64,000 nt of DNA from Aphrophora alni (Eukaryota; Arthropoda; Insecta; Hemiptera; Aphrophoridae), in the NCBI GenBank assembly GCA_963513935.1, contig OY740771.1, positions 18,955,349 to 19,019,348 on the forward strand, given 5' to 3'. Of this stretch, positions 1-11,710 are shown piece after piece. The notes under the pieces were generated by a model, which was not told the DNA's origin, ran no database searches, and saw only the letters and a program-made list of their open reading frames with translations. Within the stretch, counting starts at the first letter, position 1; every line of letters starts with the position of its first letter. The translations under genes and the position numbers were made by a program.

Positions 1-654
1 ATTAATCATTAGAAGGAATTGAAGTGAGATAGAGAGATAATATACTCACTTCAAGTAAGTAAGTAGATAAGTAAGAATAACTTTGTACCAAACCTATCTT
101 CAGCATTTTTATTTAATACTTTAAGTTTGTACCCATAGCTACTCCAAAAGCAGTGCTACAGAGAGATAACACACATTCTCTGGGCAGTACATTGATTCAC
201 ACAATCATGTAAATAATGTTGCTGAAAATTTCCATATATATGGTTTTAAAGTTATTCTTGCTGAAACCACCTACCAGAGTTCCAATACAAGCCTTACATA
301 AATTTAAGTCATAACAACATACAGTTAACACAATTTATACAAAGTTTGAGTATATTATAAACAAAACAACATATTTTTCAATATTTAATAACTGCTCGGA
401 AGTGATCAACAAACTTTCTACTAATAAGTCAAATTTGCTTTAATAATTCTCAATAGAAATTTTTAACATAACGACAATAAAAATAGCCAGTCTCGAACCG
501 TTTGTTGAAGTGTGCACACCAAGCGACATGTAACTGATATAGTATTTTATAACCTTTGTAAACGTGTATATGTGTACTTGTGTAAAAGTGTCTCTCTGTG
601 TTATTTGTGTGTGTAAAGTGTAATCACCTTTGTTAAAACATTAACGACTTTTAC

Positions 655-750
655 TAAGAAACCTTATATGATCTGATGATGGGCTCACACAGCCTGAAAT
701 GCAGTAATCTAATTAACCAACAGGGGATTAGAGAGACGTACAGAATAAAA
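655..750 (+). repeat. Short retroelement-tail-like repeat with ribozyme-like core (copy 1)
   Basis: This segment contains CTGATGA (673-679), a short inverted repeat (GGGCT/AGCCT) and then GAAA (696-699), followed by an ATTAA-rich stretch and GATTAGAGAGA. The same order of elements recurs at 17930-18030, so the two are probably remnants of one repeat family. The CTGANGA...GAAA order is the conserved core order of hammerhead ribozymes, which are known in Penelope-like elements and retrozymes. In this copy I cannot draw a convincing stem III or stem I, so activity is unlikely. The family identity is inference. Confidence 0.35.
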
Positions 751-1741
751 AGGTAATATAAAATTATTCATTCTCAATAGGTTAAATTTAGACACAATTG
801 TGTAGCTCAAAACGGTTTATACTTAAAGGCCTACTGGTACTGGTACTTAAACTATTTAAATACATTGTTTAATTAAAGCACATATAACATAACAGTTTTA
901 ATAGTATCACATGAACCTAACCAAGAAACAGCTAATGTATAAATATAAATGTTGATGTGTGGTTTAACTTACCTGTGTGGTATGTTTTCTGGCAATCACT
1001 TTTAAAAAAATCACTCGGAACAATTTCATTAATCCAAAGCAAAATATAATTACATTTCTTTTACTATGGTTTAATTTTCCATTCAAATTTTACACTCTAT
1101 ATTGAAGTTATAATTTGTTTTATAAATTATATTTTTATTTTGAAAAATCTTATTTCATTAATCAAATTGAACTAATTAAAAGTAGGCTATGTATTTTCCA
1201 TATCAAATCATTGATTTTTATTAAAACCTGTTCCTTATTAAAATACGAAGAATTTATTTAATGTATCTAGCAGACCATTATGCCTATTATTTTTTATTGC
1301 CAATTGTAACCTAGGCCTATGTTTAGTACAATGATTTAGTTTGTAAGATACATTACAAAAAAATACAAAATTAAGACATTTAAATAAGTGTTTAATTAAG
1401 GTCAAACTATTTGTTTAGGAAATATTAAACATAACTTTTAATAACAGAATATTATTTACATTATTTTAATTAAAAGGGTAAAGACCCTTTTTATAATAAA
1501 CTAACCTAATATTTACTAATGCAATTACCCATTGAGGCCAAAACAATTTGCTGCTGATAAGTGTTAAATGCATAATAAAAAATAAATGCAAACATAAGTA
1601 AATGAAGTTTGGTTAGTAATTACAGTTATTTAATAATGTATTCTTTAGCACTATGTTAATTAAAAACACCGTTTATGAATTTTAAATATTAGTCACTGGG
1701 AATTGAATTAATTGATAACACGAAAACTCCCTCCTAAAACT

Positions 1742-1809
1742 ACGCATGCGCCTTAGGTATCCTCATTATTTCAACTCTTCAAAATAAAACAGCACCAGGG
1801 CGCATGCGT
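1742..1809. promoter_or_regulatory. Pair of inverted GCGCATGCG words (NRF-1-like)
   Basis: ACGCATGCGCC at 1742-1752 and its exact reverse complement GGCGCATGCGT at 1799-1809 stand out in very AT-rich DNA. The word resembles the palindromic binding site of NRF-1 (insect orthologue erect wing), which is usually found close to transcription starts. No gene is recognisable immediately on either side, so a promoter role is only a suggestion. The pair could also be part of a degraded repeat. Confidence 0.3.
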
Positions 1810-3172
1810 ATGCTATGGAACGCTTTTTCAAAACCATTCAAATAGAGAAACTTTAGTAACAACTAATAAAGGCCTATGTTTTCTTCTTCTTTCTTCAAGT
1901 ACATAAGAAAGAATCATCGTTTTAGGCATTCCATTCCATGTTATGTAAAAATATGTAAATTATGTTTTGTACAAGTTCAATTATTTCAAAAACAGTTCCA
2001 CATTGGGACTATTTGGAAAAATGACGTAATTATGAAATATGAAACCTAAAATATTAAAAATTTTATTCATCAAAGACTAAAACACCCAATAATTATACAA
2101 GTTATAAATAATGATTAAAGATGCAGTGTCCATGTTAATAGTTATGTATAAATGTGTAATGATATATTTTAAGTTAATAATAAATATATTCCTCTAACAG
2201 TTCTTTAAAGCCACTTTTTATGGCTATTCCATCTTTGTAGGCTATGTGATTGTTATTATAATCTTGTAATAATTATTATTGTTATTATATAATGTAAATT
2301 ATATTTTTACTAATTGTACAGTTCTAAAATCATGAGTTTATATTAATTAATTAACGATTGTAAAGCAACTGTAAAACAACAGATACTCTCGATTGTAAAT
2401 AACCTTTAAAACAGCTGTTACCATTGATTTGAAGGTAAATAGGTTATAAAATTTTAGTTTTTGAAAAATTATTTTCTTATATTATTGCAGTATAACGAAA
2501 AATATAGTTCATCACTTGGACCAAATGAAAATTTTCGATCCTTGCTCATTTTCCGGCCTTGGCCGTTAAACTTGGGCTTGTATTGAAAAGCATCACTTTT
2601 GGTCCTAGTGATGAAATATACTATTTTGAACCTTATTCCAACTTTAATAGTTTAAATTTGTGTTATATAAAAATAAAGCCATTTCAAGTTAAACCTCTTT
2701 TTTTTTTTAAACTTTTCATAACAAATTTTGGTAATTGTTTACAAAGTAAGTTACTCCTTTTTTGGGATTTAAAAAGAAATCATACTCTATGTACCTTATT
2801 TCTTAATAATAAAATAAGTTTTCACAGCGGAACTAACTTTTTCACAGCAAAAAAAACATAATTTCAACTTTTCTAGGTTAAGGTCCATTAAGTGAATACA
2901 CGTTAAAATTGGCATGTATGCGAATTTTTACCTTACAAATAAGGTGGCTAATATATAATCCAAGAAAATATTACTCCCCTTTTTTCAGTTTATCACAGTA
3001 ATGTAGGCCTACTATTTGTCTCGCCAAAGTGGTTTTCCTAATAAAAGTTTTTGTGTTTTATACAGTCTCTCTGCTTGTCAGAGATGTGTAGTGCATTATT
3101 TGTAATTCTAGAACTTGCATGTTAAGTTAATGTTACAGTGACTTAAACTTAATAGAGAATTAATTGTAGGAG

Positions 3173-3964
3173 GGTAAATGTCTAGTGTAGATCCCGTTGC
3201 GATTTAATATGGAAATTTAATGAAATTGGGCTGTACATAACTCATTGGGTCATTTTTAGTTGTACATTTCGAAACAATTGGATCATCCTTTAGCTAGGAG
3301 GACCCTTTTCAAGTACAGTATCTAAATCAAATATTTTTATCTAAAATAAGCAATTTAAAAGTATGAAATCCGAGGCTGATGAGGTTAAGACATCTGTCCA
3401 TTAATCCTATGGTAACGATGGTGAATATATTGAGTGTCTCATCGCTAGATGTTTATGTTCAGCTGCGCAAATAGGTCTGGTTAGATAATTATATATATTA
3501 ATAATAAGTATTTACTAACCAGATTTAGTAAAGGAACAGGTCTGGGAAGGTCTATATATATATATTACCAGACCTTTAGTTCCTTTACTAGGTCTGGCTA
3601 GGTCAATATATAATTATATATTGACCTGCCGAGACCTAGCTCACATGATTCTGAAATCAAACATCGTAGTAAAATTTATCTGTTAGAAGACAGGTAATGT
3701 GCATACATGTAAAGACATGCTATTCTATTAGCTATCCATAACTTATGAAACCTAGACGCATAGGCTCATTGTGTATTTTGAACATCGAATGCAAACTTGT
3801 AAATTGCTTGTTTTTTTTACAGAAATATTGGATTTTGATACTTGGAAAGTGTCCTCCCAGCTAAAGGATGATCTAATTATTGTTTCAAAATGAGGTATAT
3901 GTAAAACACGGTTTCATTAAATTTTAATATTAAATCGCAATGGGATCTACACTAGACATTTACC
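3173..3964. mobile_element. Foldback MITE with long terminal inverted repeats
   Basis: The left arm starts GGTAAATGTCTAGTGTAGAT at 3173. The right arm ends with its reverse complement at 3964. The arms remain similar for roughly 115-130 bp (about 3173-3305 and 3850-3964), including matching words around GGATGATC and CCTCC near their inner ends. The element is about 792 bp and has no coding capacity, as expected of a non-autonomous DNA transposon. I could not identify a clear target-site duplication, so the superfamily is unassigned. The core contains a cluster of further palindromes listed separately. Confidence 0.75.
3474..3640. repeat. Nested palindromes inside the foldback MITE
   Basis: At least three hairpins lie head to tail. 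One has TCTGGTTAG/CTAACCAGA-type arms around 3476-3523. One has arms TAGTAAAGGAAC near 3527 and GTTCCTTTACTA near 3579, enclosing AGGTCTGG/CCAGACC. A perfect 26-bp AT-rich palindrome occupies 3601-3626. Such cores are typical of foldback elements and can extrude cruciforms or give fold-back transcripts. Confidence 0.75.
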
Positions 3965-4229
3965 AAATAGAGTATTCTGTAGTTTCTAAAGAGACAATGG
4001 TTCAAAATGTTGATGTTTAATTTTTTTGCCATTGCGAACCATAGTTTTCTTTTTATTATTGTACAATGGCTCGAGCTGGTTCATCTTCCCAGTAAGTATA
4101 GGTCAGACAGGTAATTTCTTTTCTGCTTCTACATGTCTAGCAACTTGCAGACTGAGATGATTTTTGTTAATCTTTAATGATTTCAGTCACATAATGTGCA
4201 TTTGTCAGAATTAGAAATATTAATCCTAT

Positions 4230-4965
4230 TTAAATGTTCTGCTAAACAGTCGCGTCCAGTTGAAAGATGAAAAGTTGCAACTGATGTTTTCTCTGGAACT
4301 CCTTGATTTCTCTACAACTGTGAATTTTTCTTATTGTTTATCTTTTAAGTTTTCTTTCAGCCTGTGTATAAATTCCAGATGAAAAATCTTTATAGTGATT
4401 TAATTTTTCCTTCTAGCGAGGCGCTTAGGTTTTTACTGTATGAGTGTTCCCTTCTTAACCAAACTATTTGCTGCATTATTGACTCCTGTGTGAAGGTATC
4501 CACTATAGATTTATATTTCGTGTGTTGGTTTTAACTATCTTGCAATTGGTTCTAATAGAACTTTCGAACAACTTTAGTAGGAACTTTTTAGTGTATCGTT
4601 ATTTACTATTGCTTCAATTGATGATTTAAAGTCAAGCAGTATCATTATATTGGTGTTCAGTCAACGTCTCATTATTAATTTCTTTAATACTTTAATAATT
4701 ACAAATAATTCTGCTTCAAATAGTGTAGTGTCTGAATTTAATGCAATGGAATGGGAAAAGTGTTTGTTGAAGATGTTTATTTCTGTTTTAACCTTGAGTG
4801 TAGAGTCACCTGTGTCAATCTTATCGAACTATATATCAGGTATATAAGGTGTCACTGAAATTAGGGTCGCCATTTCTTTTGCATCTTTAGGTTTTGTCAA
4901 CTAATTCTATAAGTCGAAGCCTCTAATGAATTACAATAGGTTTTTGTGAGCTGTAGTAGATGCTC
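4230..4965 (-). pseudogene. Decayed RNase H domain of a non-LTR retrotransposon
   Basis: On the minus strand, conceptual translation gives pieces of a retrotransposon RNase H domain: a stretch with NSDTTLFEAELFVI, then ILLDFKSSIEAI (in place of the usual LSDSxxAI containing a catalytic Asp), then YLHTGVNNAANSLVKKGT (in place of WIPSHTGVxGNExADxLAKKGT). Stops and frameshifts interrupt it, and the last catalytic Asp of the NExAD motif is replaced by Asn. It is a dead fragment. RNase H domains of this type occur C-terminal to the reverse transcriptase in several insect non-LTR clades. No RT domain is seen beside it. Confidence 0.6.
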
Positions 4966-5534
4966 GATCCCCTACCTAAATTTTAATATGAAAGTTATTT
5001 TAACCAGTATTTTGAATAGAAGTTTACATGTGAAATTCTTGATTTTATCTGTATGACAAAACTTTAAAAAGACAGTTTTTAAACCAGATTTTAAAACTTA
5101 GACTTACTGTGAAATGAACCAATATAGCCAATAAACTTTTTTGCCTGAAGTAGTTAAGAATCACAAACTAAGTTTTTATAATGGTTGCTTCAATTTTCAT
5201 TTAAATAGACTATTTTGAAAGCAACCACAACTTGTTATTATTGACTATCTTATTGTTATCTAGGAATAGACATAAATACCAATAATATATTCTTACAAAC
5301 TGAAGTAACACATTTAAATATTTCATGTTATAGTTTTGGTAGTACAAACTTTGTAAATATATTTATTATCCTGATGGTTTGGTGGAATTAATTTAGAACA
5401 AATAAGATTCAGGTTTTTACAACAAAAAAACTGGTGAAAACTATGTCTGGCTCATGCAGTTCTGAGTCTGAATTCTGAATTAATAGCCATTATGTAAGTA
5501 TTTTCTTGCTGATTACAAGTACAAAATATAGAAA

Positions 5535-6040
5535 TGCATCCTTACAGACTCAAAGTTAGCCATAGTTGTATTGAAAAAGACAAAGCCCAGCGAAAACTTT
5601 TTTTGGATAGATGAATAGAAGTTCTTGTCCCACCTTGTGACAAAAAGAAAACAAATTGTATTAAAGAGTATTCCAGCCTATTGTGGGAAAGATGGTAATG
5701 AGCTATGCAACAGTAAAGCAGGTTGCAAATTTCAGACCTGTTCTCGACACTCACTGAATAAGTGCAAAATGTCAGCATCGAGGTTATGAACAGAATGGCT
5801 TGAAAGAACGGTAAAGAACTAAAGATACAGGTCTACATTTGTTTGTATTTCAGCCGGAGCCTGGAAACTCCATAATTACCATACTAAGAGTACAATTACA
5901 TTTATCGCAACGGCTAGAGTGGGTAGATTGTTTCCAGTCACTATTTTCACCATTTCCGCCTGAGAGACTCGACTATTTGCCATAGCTGTTTGTAGGAGAC
6001 AGAAACTCTGAAACACATCTTCCTGTATTTGTCTCCAAAC
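5535..6040 (+). pseudogene. Decayed RNase H domain of a non-LTR retrotransposon
   Basis: The plus strand reads ILTDSKLAIVVLKKTKPSEN and, after an in-frame stop and a frame change, KSIPAYCGKDGNELCNSKA. This matches the order of a retrotransposon RNase H domain (TDSxxAI, then IPAHCGxxGNExAD). The TDS Asp is kept, but the expected His of PAHCG is Tyr and the Ala-Asp of NExAD is Cys-Asn, so it is inactive as well as broken by stops. Downstream to about 6040 the translation still resembles the Cys/His-poor C-terminal tail of such elements. It lies opposite in strand to the 4.2-5.0 kb fragment and looks like a different lineage. Confidence 0.6.
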
Positions 6041-7214
6041 CTTTCATGAGAAACATTGAAAACCGTAGTTGAGAGAGGGAAATTTTAAACTGATATTGAA
6101 CAAGAAAATGTTGGTACTAGCTATGGCACCATATTGCGGATATTAGGCCATCAAATTTACTTGATTTCCAAAACCTGGTCAGCTCATAATAAAATATAGT
6201 GACTTATGCAGAGAGGGGCATGTGCCTCTCAAACTCCTGAATTAGAAATTTTGAAATAATGGTAACAGCTGAAAAAAAGAGTATTTTTATAGTGAATAAA
6301 AAAGCCTGTGCAACTGGCTTGTGCAGTTTTAAATTTTTCCACTCGCCTTTGTGGAAACACTGCAAAACTCCCAAGCTTTGCGCTTTGTAACTGTCATCGA
6401 CGGCAGTTGTCTTTGTTAGTCGTTGTTGCCATGGTGTTTCAAGTGATTTGTTGTTATCTAGTATTTCAAGTCACTTTAATTTAAGAGTTATATGTCATGT
6501 GTCTTATGCAAGTCACTATCCTTAGCATAATTTCACTAACTTGTAATTAATTTTGTCTACAGTTGTTGACAAAGTGGCATTTTGTTCATTTAAATTAGTT
6601 TGCAAAACAGCTGATTTCTCAACACTTTCACTTTACCCACTACTTTGCACACTACTTTGATCACTCCAAATGGCAACCGAACAAAACGAAATTTAGGTTA
6701 AGTTTATTTGAATTGATTTATTATATACAGGAAATGTCCCGTATGTATGTTAGATTAATTCTTACATGTAAAATAACATAAATAAACAACAAAATGTTTT
6801 AAAGTTGAAAAAGGAAGTAATTATTCATAAAGATGATTGACAGTGTATGTACACAGAGAGTATTTTTCGTTTGCCGAGTTTTGAAGTTGGCAATCCCGTT
6901 TCCTCAACAGTAGGCTTACACCTCAGTTATTTGTAATATTCATAAATAACCTCAGTTTTGACGTGAGAACTTCTACTCAGTGTTGATGTGTTGTTTAGCA
7001 CTACTGCTATATTTTGTGTAGTTAGTTTTAAAATATGGACAGTTCAGATTTTAAAATAATCTGAAAAATAAGAAAAATGCGGTTATTAAAGATCGAATTG
7101 TAATTGATTGTTTGTTTGAACACTAATGTATTAAATTAATGTTTTATTAAATTGTGTTACTGCTGAAGTATGTTTTTTATTTGTCACAAAATAACAACTG
7201 TAGATAAAGTATAA
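6041..7214. other. AT-rich stretch without recognised features
   Basis: No gene, array or transposon end is recognisable here. Short frames carry no motif. Confidence 0.5.
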
Positions 7215-7301
7215 TGTGCAATTCGTGAGCAAAGTGTCTTTTTTAAACTCGATAAAATTTTTCTCGTTTAAAAAAGTGCCACTTTGCTCACTAGTTGCAC
7301 A
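7215..7301. repeat. Imperfect palindrome upstream of the hAT-like pseudogene
   Basis: TGTGCAA...GTGAGCAAAGTG...TTTTTTAAAC at 7215-7249 is matched by its reverse complement at 7266-7301, around a loop of about 16 bases. The arms differ by a few substitutions and a 3-base indel. It ends 57 bases before the ATG of the transposase-like pseudogene and may belong to that element's 5' end, but no matching copy was found downstream. Confidence 0.65.
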
Positions 7302-7358
7302 AATAACTAATAATTAGTGGTGTTTCAGTGTCTGTAATTGTAAATTAATTGTCTCACT

Positions 7359-8375
7359 ATGGTTAACCAAGATTTGGCAAAAGTGAAAGGTGTTAAACGT
7401 AAATTCAGGATGTTAGATCAATTTTTGTTAAACATTTGTAGGCCTTCACCTAATAGTGATAATTGTGCAAGTTTAGCAACACAGAGAAGTAACCCAAACA
7501 ACTTTACAAATGTAATAAGAGCATTGATATAAATAAATATTGTGGACAGCATTTCATTGCCATTTCCAGCACGTTCTATAAGTAGTAATAGTAACTTTGA
7601 CATTAATGACATTATGTCAAATTCTGTTTCAAATATAGAAGATAAATTTAAATTTAAAATACTGTGAGAAGATATAACAAAGATTTAGAGAGATATTCTT
7701 TTCCAGCAAAAAAGGGTGACAAAACCAGATAATTTCAATTGACATGAGTGACAAAGTATAAATGGTTAATGTACTCAAATAAAAAAAAAAGATGAAGTAT
7801 TTTGCAAGCATTGTGTTTAATTTAGCAAAAGTACTTCACACAATACTGCTGTAAACACACTAGTAACCAACCACTTACAAATGGAAAGAGAGAGATATTT
7901 CAGAAACATTCAATATCATAAAAACAGTGTTTTAGACAGTGAAGTGTTCAAAAAAATCTACAAAGCAAAACTTAGAGCATTCAAGTGATGGCCAATCATG
8001 GTATGGGAAAGAAATTTTTAGAAAACAGACACAAATTGAATATTACAGTAAATACAGCAATCCTGGGCGGTACAAAAAACATACCATTATTAAGAGGGGA
8101 TTGAGAAAATATACGTTCTGATGCTTTAAATGATGATGATGTTACTGCTACTCAGAGTATTTTCAGAGCCAGTCTTAACTTTAGGTTGGATGCAGCTGAT
8201 AGTTTTAAGAGATCACCTTGAAAAACTCTAAATATATAAGCCCGCATATAAAATATGAACTGATTGCTATTTGTGGAGATCTTATTTTAGAAAAAGATAT
8301 TTCTGATACAAAAGAGTCTTCATATTTTTCAATTCTGTGTGAGGATTTTCTTCATAAACAAGAGGAGTTATTTTT
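7359..8375 (+). pseudogene. hAT-like / ZMYM1-type (DUF4371) transposase pseudogene
   Basis: An ATG at 7359 opens a 57-codon Lys-rich N-terminus (MVNQDLAKVKGVKRKFRMLD) that stops near 7530. Later fragments read ERYSFPAKKGD and DEVFCKHCV followed by FSKS, which is the layout of a TTF-type zinc finger. Further on NSKYISPHIKYELIAICGD and SSYFSILCED resemble the start of the DUF4371 region of hAT-related transposases and ZMYM1-like proteins. Several stops and frameshifts separate these pieces, and the RNase H-like catalytic core and C-terminal dimerisation region are missing. It is therefore a broken, truncated transposase, not a host gene. A palindrome lies just upstream. Confidence 0.6.
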
Positions 8376-8549
8376 TGCAAAATAACCTCCATTTTGCATA
8401 GGTACAAAATTTATCAAGACCAATCTACAGATCGACTATTGATTTTACTAGCATAGTACAAACATGAGTAGGATAATTATTAAAAATTATTTCCTTAACA
8501 GTTACAAATCAATTTTCTTAAGAGTACTAAAACAGTTCATATGGTTTAG

Positions 8550-9465
8550 TTCTTTTAAGGTGACACACATTGTCGTATTGTTGGTCGCTTATAGCACTGC
8601 TCCCATTTCGGTGTCCTCATGTCTGAGGAGACGCTCATTTTGTTTAACTGCGTTCTTCATTATTTCATCCGCAACATAATGGATGTGCAGGTCAAGATAC
8701 AAATCTTTATTCCTCACATACCATGGTGCATTCACTATTCTGAGCAACACCTTATTCTGGAAGTTTTGTATTATGGTTATGTTAGATTTATTTGTGCATC
8801 CCCACAACTGGATACCATATATCCAGATAGGCTTCAATATCTGCTTGTTTATCAATATCTTATTTTCCACTAAAAGTTCAGAATAACGTCTAAGTAACCA
8901 TTACAATTTTCTATATTTTATACCATGCTTTTCCTTTTTTCTTCATATATACATTCCCAGATATTTGACTTCTTTAGCATGTGGTATTATTTGCTTATTT
9001 ACTATAACAGGATACGGAACTATTCTCTTATATGAAACATTTATAAGGGTTGACTTTGTTTCGTTAAGTTTGATTGCAGTCTTTATGCAACTTATACTCT
9101 AGACCCTAATGCCGCACTTTATCAAATGCCTGAGATACATCGAGGAAGACAGCTGAACACACTTTTATTTCTTTTCAATGACAGGTTCTACCCTTTTTAG
9201 AAGTAACCTCTCAAAAATATTTAACATAACCGGTAGCAATATTGATCTGTAAGATGTAACTTCAGTTGGCGTCTTTCCAGGTTTTAATAAGAGTTATTAC
9301 CTCTGCAATCTTTCAATGACAAGGTACATATTGTAGTTTGAAACAGGCATTTATCAAGTGTTGTAGCTTAATAAGAGCAATGTTTTTTCATAATCTGCCC
9401 ATATTAAATCATATCCTGGTAATCTCATATTAAATCGTATCCTGGTGATTTTAAGGAGCTTAAAT
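8550..9465 (-). pseudogene. Internally deleted jockey-like reverse transcriptase
   Basis: Read on the minus strand from about 9465, the translation shows KTPTEVTSYRS, LLPVMLNIFERLLLKRVEP, then CSAVFLDVSQAFDKV (RT motif A with its catalytic Asp), then VKYLGM near 8960. From 8870 to 8589 there is an uninterrupted 93-codon thumb/C-terminal part with IYGIQLWGCTNKSN and WYVRN. Two segments are missing: about 50 residues before motif A, and the whole region between motif A and KYLG. The latter would hold GVPQG and FADD, so the second half of the active site is lost. The C-terminal part is clearly related to the element at 50.8-51.8 kb. A non-functional jockey-clade fossil. Confidence 0.75.
9401..9451. 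repeat. Short direct duplication, about 26 bp
   Basis: ATATTAAATCATATCCTGGT at 9401 is repeated with one change at 9427. It is a local tandem duplication within or next to the retroelement remnant. Confidence 0.6.
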
Positions 9466-9839
9466 TATTATTTATAAAACATACTTAACCATTTGCGATC
9501 GGATAGAGTATGTATAGGTTGTCTTTACTGATCAGGTGGTCAGCTGTACTGGCCATGGCCATTTCCGCAACAACTCTGATTTAATTCCACGTTAGTTGTT
9601 CCTGCCGCTCGGATAGTCAGTGGCTAAGATAAAAACCGTCTAATGCTCGGAAGGCTAGCAACACTGGCCAAGAAACATATGTTGCATTTTAACAATATAT
9701 TTTTGTGTTGTGATGTGTGAAGAGTAGTCAAACCTAGCGTAAAACTATTGAAATAAATAACCAGCAGTTCTGGCAACTTTATCATTGAAAATTACTGCCG
9801 GAAATGCCTACATCAACACATGCTATTTTGGTTGCAACA

Positions 9840-10229
9840 TTGTGAACGTACACATAGTGTCTTGTAAGGTTGAGAGTTAAAACATGGTGTTTTGTAAGTT
9901 TAATTAAGGATATGGTACAAAAAGAACTTTCCTTACAGCAGTATGGGTTGAACTGTAGGAAACATTAATTTGATTACTTAATTTGTGTAAGACTTACCAG
10001 GAGATCTACTGATATAAACTCTAATGTCTTGTAACTTTCGTTATGTTAAAACAGATTTGTTCCCTTCACATTTTTTGTCAATATTGAGGTTCTTAACAAG
10101 TTTCTGAATAACACTTTTCATTGGAGCTTCTTTATCAAATTTTACAAGAAATACTTCTGTGCGGGGTTTATAAGAACCATATTTATTAAAGTTTTTGACA
10201 AACACCTGCTCTTGTACGTTAGCACACAT
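9840..10229 (-). pseudogene. DUF4817-type helix-turn-helix fragment of a transposon
   Basis: A 62-codon frame (10229 to 10041) begins MCANVQEQVFVKNFNKYGSY and includes EAPMKSVIQKLVKNLN and KSVLT. This layout (KxYGSY, APxKSxIQxLVxxF, and a terminal VLT) is that of the DUF4817 helix-turn-helix found at the N-terminus of many insect transposon-derived proteins. After the stop the same strand continues, in broken form, with KLQDIRVYISRSPGKSY, as expected for the next part of such proteins. No catalytic DDE/D domain is seen. A short remnant of a mariner-type element is the best reading. Confidence 0.5.
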
Positions 10230-11710
10230 TTTTAGAACTATTCAATTAATGAAAACAAAACTGCGCAAAATGATATTCTGAAATTGAATAACAACAATTA
10301 CATTGACAAGCTCAAGTAATAGATGAAAATCAGCTGATCCAGGGTAGCCAACACAACAATGGCTGAAATGATTTAAATAATTATTGTACATAGAGGTATA
10401 ACCTAATTTGAATACATTATTAAACCTGGACTTCTTTTAAGCTGATCACCCTGTATTTTTTCTGCTGTCATTTAAACCTCAATTTTAATCAAATACAACA
10501 TACATACATCCTCGTCACTACAGATCGGTCCGGGCTCTGACTTCCAAAAGAAATATCCAATGTCTCTGTCCTACAACTTGATACTCTCTCCTTCAACTTG
10601 TCCTACCATCAATCTTGTCCAGCTATCTTGTACAAGGTTTTCCCTTCCATTTTTTAACCACTGGTGTATAATACGACATTATTCTGAGGATGTATTTATC
10701 GAACAAGTGAAGCAGCCTAGACTCTTATTTAAATTTATAAATATTTTTTCAACGACAGTGTCCATAGTTGATTTCTATATTTCATTAAGTAGTAAAATAT
10801 TTGTTATTGTTTTGCTAAAACATGATGGGATTAACAATTAGTTACCTTGTAATGGACATATTATTAAATATTTAAACATTAACTCTCATACATAAATTAT
10901 ATGTTAACTTATGGTGATCCTGGATAAAAAAAAACTTAAGATATATGGTTTCCAAAGTCACTACTTCTTCAGCTGCACTAAGAATTAATTCCTAATCTAA
11001 TATAAAACATACAAAATATAATTTGAAACTTACTTTTGCCATAACATAAATTAAACTTTGTAAAATTGTAATTTTAAGGGCACAATCACAAAAACAAAAA
11101 TTGAATAAAATTGTTACTTCTTGTTACGTCCAACGAGCTTTAGCTGATGCTGACAAAATTGACTCTCCTTGTGCTATCTAGCGACAATGTAACTTTCAAA
11201 GATCATACAGTTCCATGCAATTTGTTTTTTTTTTACTTGAATTGATGAAATTATAATGATTAAATTATGGACTTTTAATGTTGATGCTAAAACCATTCTC
11301 ATTTTGTACAGGTTATCAATAGTTAATAACTTGAGAAACATACCTGACATTGACAGTTCTTGAAATACTTATTTTAGATCATAATTGCCTTCAATATGAG
11401 TCCTTATTTGAACTTTTTATAAATAATTGTTAAGTAACTGGGAACTAACTGTGCATTGAAAGAACAATCGAACTACGATTTCACATGTTTAGATGTTGGG
11501 AAAACTACAGTTGTACAATACTTCTGTTTTGTCTGGTAAGTTTAAACAAGTTTGCAAGAAACCTCGGTAGGTGGCAGTATAAACAAGACTTCTGCTTTCT
11601 GTTTTTACAATATAGAATACTAAATAATAATACAATTTATTGTCAGTGGGTAAATACAATGTGAAATTCTTACATAAGAGGATTTTTACTTTCACACATA
11701 CTTGTAAACT
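10230..11710. other. AT-rich stretch without recognised features
   Basis: No recognisable gene or repeat structure. Short frames such as 10560-10841 (+) and 11489-11695 (-) have no motif. Confidence 0.5.

Larger units (their letters stand above)
1..3172. other. AT-rich non-coding stretch
   Basis: I see no credible gene here. Open frames are short and coincide with low-complexity AT-rich DNA; the longest, about 100 codons at 2559-2861 (+), is Phe/Leu/Asn-rich with no recognisable motif. Two items are listed separately: a retroelement-tail-like motif near 673 and a pair of CG-rich palindromic words near 1742-1809. Confidence 0.6.

Noticed and set aside
2559..2861. A 100-codon ORF
   Set aside because: Low-complexity, AT-driven composition, no motif, no recognisable gene context.
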